Shown here: one piece after another, positions 26,585-29,552 of the stretch
Layout: the number at the start of each line of letters is the position of its first letter
How positions within the stretch are numbered: the first letter of the stretch is position 1
Source of the DNA: Dunaliella salina
Taxonomy: Eukaryota > Chlorophyta > Chlorophyceae > Chlamydomonadales > Dunaliellaceae
DNA: 29,552 nucleotides
Assembly (NCBI GenBank): GCA_002284615.2
Contig: MU069712.1
Span: 332,550 to 362,101, forward strand
Direction: 5' to 3'
The notes under the pieces: generated by a model
The model's input: the letters and a program-made list of their open reading frames with translations, nothing else
What the model was told of the DNA's origin: nothing
Database searches by the model: none
Translations under genes and position numbers: made by a program

Positions 26585-26960
26585 CTCACCCTCAGCATTT
26601 GCATGCAGCAAACATCATGCAGGATGGAATGCATGCAGCAACATTTGGAGATTGTACGTGGCAATCTTTGTCTCAATGCAAACACAGCATGCAACAATGC
26701 GTGCTGCAATCCATGCAGCGGTGATGCACATAGCCATGCATGCGGTGATGCTCAAGCAACATGCCAAGCCAAGCATGCAGCGGTTCGCACAGCAATGTAT
26801 GCTGTCATCTATGCAGTCTGGAATTGCACACTGCCATGCGTACGGTGATGCATGTGGCGATGCATGCAGTATTGCACGCAGCTCTGTGCAAAGCCATGCA
26901 TGCAGTGATGCATGTGCAAAAAGCAAAGCGATGCATGCAGTAATGCATGAGCAAAAGTAA
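26585..26960. repeat. Degenerate ATGCA-rich repeat tract
   Basis: ATGCAT, ATGCAG and TGATGCA words recur every ~15-40 bases without a fixed period (for example CCATGCATGC, GATGCATGTG, AGCGATGCATGCAG). Because ATGCAT is palindromic, both strands give long Ala/Met/His/Cys-rich open frames. I regard these as composition artefacts. Confidence 0.6.
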
Positions 26961-28440
26961 AGCCAAGCCAATGCATGCTGCAGTGCACACAGCAAGGCAA
27001 GCTGGTAAAGCATTTACACTGGCATGTGCATCTTGACATGCTCAAGAGCTGTCTTGGGCATTGTGGCTCTCGCGACTGAAGGATGGAAACCGAAAAGCTT
27101 CGCCAACTTTTCAGCATCGCTTGCACCGCTTTCCTCGCATGTCTTTTTTGCCTCTTGACAAACTTATCATGTTCCACAAACAGGCCACCAGTCAGTTGTT
27201 CTGATTCGAGTACTTCTTGTACCAAACCAACTATGTCTATTCTCATTCATAATCTTCAATGAGGATAATCTCCAGTAGTCCTCCAGGACAGGTGTGGAAA
27301 ATTTCTGGATGAGGTAAGACATCTCAGTAAGGCAAAACAATTGAACCTTGCTTTCTAGTCCAGGAGTAGAAGGCATTAAGAGTGTGTCTTGCTCTGCTCT
27401 AGCTAAGGCTTTGAAAGCTCACTCAAAAAACACGGCTGAAACAGCTCATGTGCAATATAATAACCACATCATAAACAGGCTCACTGTTAAATGAGCATGC
27501 GGGCAATACAAGTTTGAAAGAAGGGACGTTCGCACTACATGGCCATGTACATGAGTTCCAAAATGCCGAGATCATGGAGTTAAGGGTGCCCTGACTTTCT
27601 GGTCTGTGTGACAGCATGAGCTAGGAAATCATGGATGAATTACAGGGACGCGCAATAGTGCAGAAGCATGCAGCTACATGTGCATACCTGGTTGCCATCT
27701 CAAAACCAAACTGATGCGGGTCAGTTGAGAGAAGACTTAGAACCAACAACCATCCACAGACAGCACAGAAGAATCAGCCCTTGCTTCATCCAAATCCGTC
27801 TGTGCAACTGGACGTATCGTGCAAGATCCCTACTCCTGATCCTCGCCAGCTTTGTTGAGAATGTCTTTGCTCTTGGCATCCTGATCAGCTGCCTCCTCTG
27901 CCAAATCATCCTCAATGCCCCATTCAGACCTGCGAGTTGGATGTGTGGATGTGCCATTGCAGTAAGTGGGCGTGTCAAGAAGACCTCCCAAAGGTTAATG
28001 GGGCAGGGCACAGCTCGATACATAATGATGAAACAAGAATTGAAACAGATCTTGCCCTGGACACCGGTAATTGCGTGCGCAACTGGATCAGGACTGGAAA
28101 GTTTTGGCTGCATACAAGACAGATGAGCTTTTCACACCTCCGCTGTACGACCAGGATTCAAAATGTACTTCGAGGACAAGTCTTGGCAGCACAACAACTG
28201 GCTCCATGGCACATTTGCCTCAGCAAGGAGGGGAAGGACAGGGCAGAAGCAGTTGCCTCGTTGCAACCACAACCTCTTCCACTTCACATAACTGATGAGC
28301 CTGTAAACTGACATTACCACTGAAAGATGCTCAGGGTTTTCCATTTGAACGGAGCCTCAGTCAAACACATACGAGCCCTCTTGGCCTGGACATCTTGCTC
28401 TGTGCCTTCAAATGCAAAGCTCCTGATGCAAAGCTTGCGA
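26961..28440. other. Unassigned sequence with one exon-like stretch
   Basis: Mostly unrecognised. One plus-strand stretch near 28080-28155 (LDQDWKVLAAYKTDELFTP) looks coding by composition but has no start, splice signals or family that I can support. No RNA genes seen. Confidence 0.3.
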
Positions 28441-28443
28441 AGC

Positions 28444-28459
28444 CGCGCGCGCGCGCACA

Positions 28460-28536
<77 letters not shown>

Positions 28537-28547
28537 TGTGTGTGTGT
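28444..28547. repeat. (GC)n(AC)n(GT)n microsatellite
   Basis: A GCGCGC... run (28444-28456) and a few CA units precede an almost pure GT tract (28462-28547) with one C interruption near 28536. Alternating purine-pyrimidine sequence of this length can adopt Z-DNA. Confidence 0.97.
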
Positions 28548-29509
28548 TGCTCTGCTGTGGGCAGGGCTTGCCTGAGAAGAGTCGAAGCTTTTTTGCAAGA
28601 GGGCATGTATCTCAGGTGGGGTAACCAGTGTGTGGGACTTCAAGAGGCTAAGATCAAGTAAATTTTTGGAGTTCTTCCATATTCAATGAAGGAGGAACAA
28701 GTTTCGAAGTGCAGCGAGGTGCCATTTTTGCCCCAACTCACTCATTTTCTAAATAGTATAATGACAGGTGCGCGCAGGAAGGTCACCAGAGGCAAGCATA
28801 AGAATCCAGCCAAATTAAGCACACGCCATTTCAGTGTGACCTCCAATTGACCCCATTTCTTCGCCATTCTGTTCAATTATTCATTTCTTCAGGTCATGGG
28901 GCTCAGATGGTCGCGATGGGGGAGGATTTGAGACAAAGGCCTTGGGGCGGAAGGACAGGGCCCCTTTTCTCCCAGCCAACTGATGGCGCAGGACGCATGA
29001 TGCATTTAATACTCCTGCATGCTCAGGTCTCAGGATGGAAGCCAGTCAACCTCAATCCTACACCTCAGCATGCAGTGCAACATCTTCCCCCACCACCCCG
29101 CGCACATGGGGGGTCCATTCATCCAACTTTTAACTAGGATCGTCCCAAATGTACAAATAACACCTGCATCAAAAGTTGTGCCTCCCATGCTCCACCGGAC
29201 CCAGAAAAGAGACTGCAATGATGGTAACCCCCTCTAGGAGGCAGTGGTGAAGAACACGTGCTTGCTGACTTATTTTGAGCGATTGGTACCCCCCACAACA
29301 ATGATCCATCAGTACCCCCCCCCCCCTTTCCCTTCGCAAAATTCTTGGTCATTCAGTGCCTTGGTCATTCAGTGCAAGCTTTGCAATTCACTTTTCCTTG
29401 CCAACTTAGTGCAAAAGATCTCCTGGCTAAGCACAGCAGACACCGACTTTTCATTCAACTCTGTGCTTGGACATTGAAACAAGTGTGTTATGCTTGGGGC
29501 ACAAAAAGG

Positions 29510-29511
<2 letters not shown>
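28548..29511. other. Unassigned sequence
   Basis: No gene, RNA or transposon recognised. Contains a C-run (about 29316-29327) and scattered TGCAT words. Confidence 0.4.

Positions 29512-29552
<41 letters not shown>
29512..29552. repeat. Terminal (GT)n microsatellite
   Basis: Pure GT dinucleotides to the last base of the window. The window also opens with CA-rich sequence (1-30), suggesting the assembly breaks at dinucleotide repeats. Confidence 0.97.

Noticed and set aside
26507..27013. Met/Ala/His/Cys-rich ORFs on both strands
   Set aside because: The ATGCAT word is palindromic and opens frames on both strands; no motif or homology is visible.
28314..28661. Cys-Val and Thr-His repeat proteins
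   Set aside because: Translation of the (GT)n microsatellite.

Overview
This window looks like a repeat-rich eukaryotic nuclear contig, most likely from an alga, with green lineages the first guess. The evidence is the content: a large Ty3/Gypsy-type LTR retrotransposon with a PHD finger at the end of pol, LINEs of the type that end in a CCHC knuckle plus a restriction-like endonuclease, long tandem arrays, and long (TG)n tracts at or near both contig ends. I see no bacterial-style operon. I cannot name the species from sequence alone.

Layout. Positions 1-1717 are low-information flank with a ~219-bp tandem repeat and one possible host exon. Positions 1718-18778 are two minus-strand copies of one Gypsy family, placed head to tail and sharing the middle LTR. 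The fuller copy runs from its 5' LTR (17771-18778) through a long leader, an ATG-less ORF, gag, protease, RT, RNase H, a DNA cytosine-methyltransferase-like domain, integrase and an SH3-like/PHD tail into its 3' LTR (5911-6922). That LTR is also the 5' LTR of the second copy, whose leader and partial gag run down to a 132-bp minisatellite at 1718-2372. A third LTR lies in the opposite orientation inside the RT region (10824-11778) and contains a 670-base assembly gap. RT, RNase H and integrase carry stops, frameshifts or lost catalytic residues, so this copy is dead. The domain order shows what its active relatives should encode.

Positions 18780-22430 are decayed LINE copies. They comprise a 3' tail, then a 5'-truncated plus-strand LINE split by a palindrome-rich transposon (19464-20399) and by a minus-strand LINE of a second lineage (21096-22064). 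Positions 22431-23864 are a second nonautonomous DNA transposon with terminal inverted repeats and a 117-bp palindromic array. Its interior matches, in inverted orientation, the sequence just outside it (about 23990-24475).

Positions 24476-29552 are the least repetitive part. They hold one plausible coding exon (about 24790-25407), an ATGCA-rich degenerate repeat (26585-26960), (GT)n microsatellites and otherwise unassigned sequence.

The strongest candidate for something new is the Gypsy family itself. It encodes a C5 methyltransferase-like domain between RNase H and integrase plus a C-terminal PHD chromatin reader. Its gag is also preceded by a long ORF with no ATG, ending at a TAA whose position and downstream reading frame are conserved between two copies.
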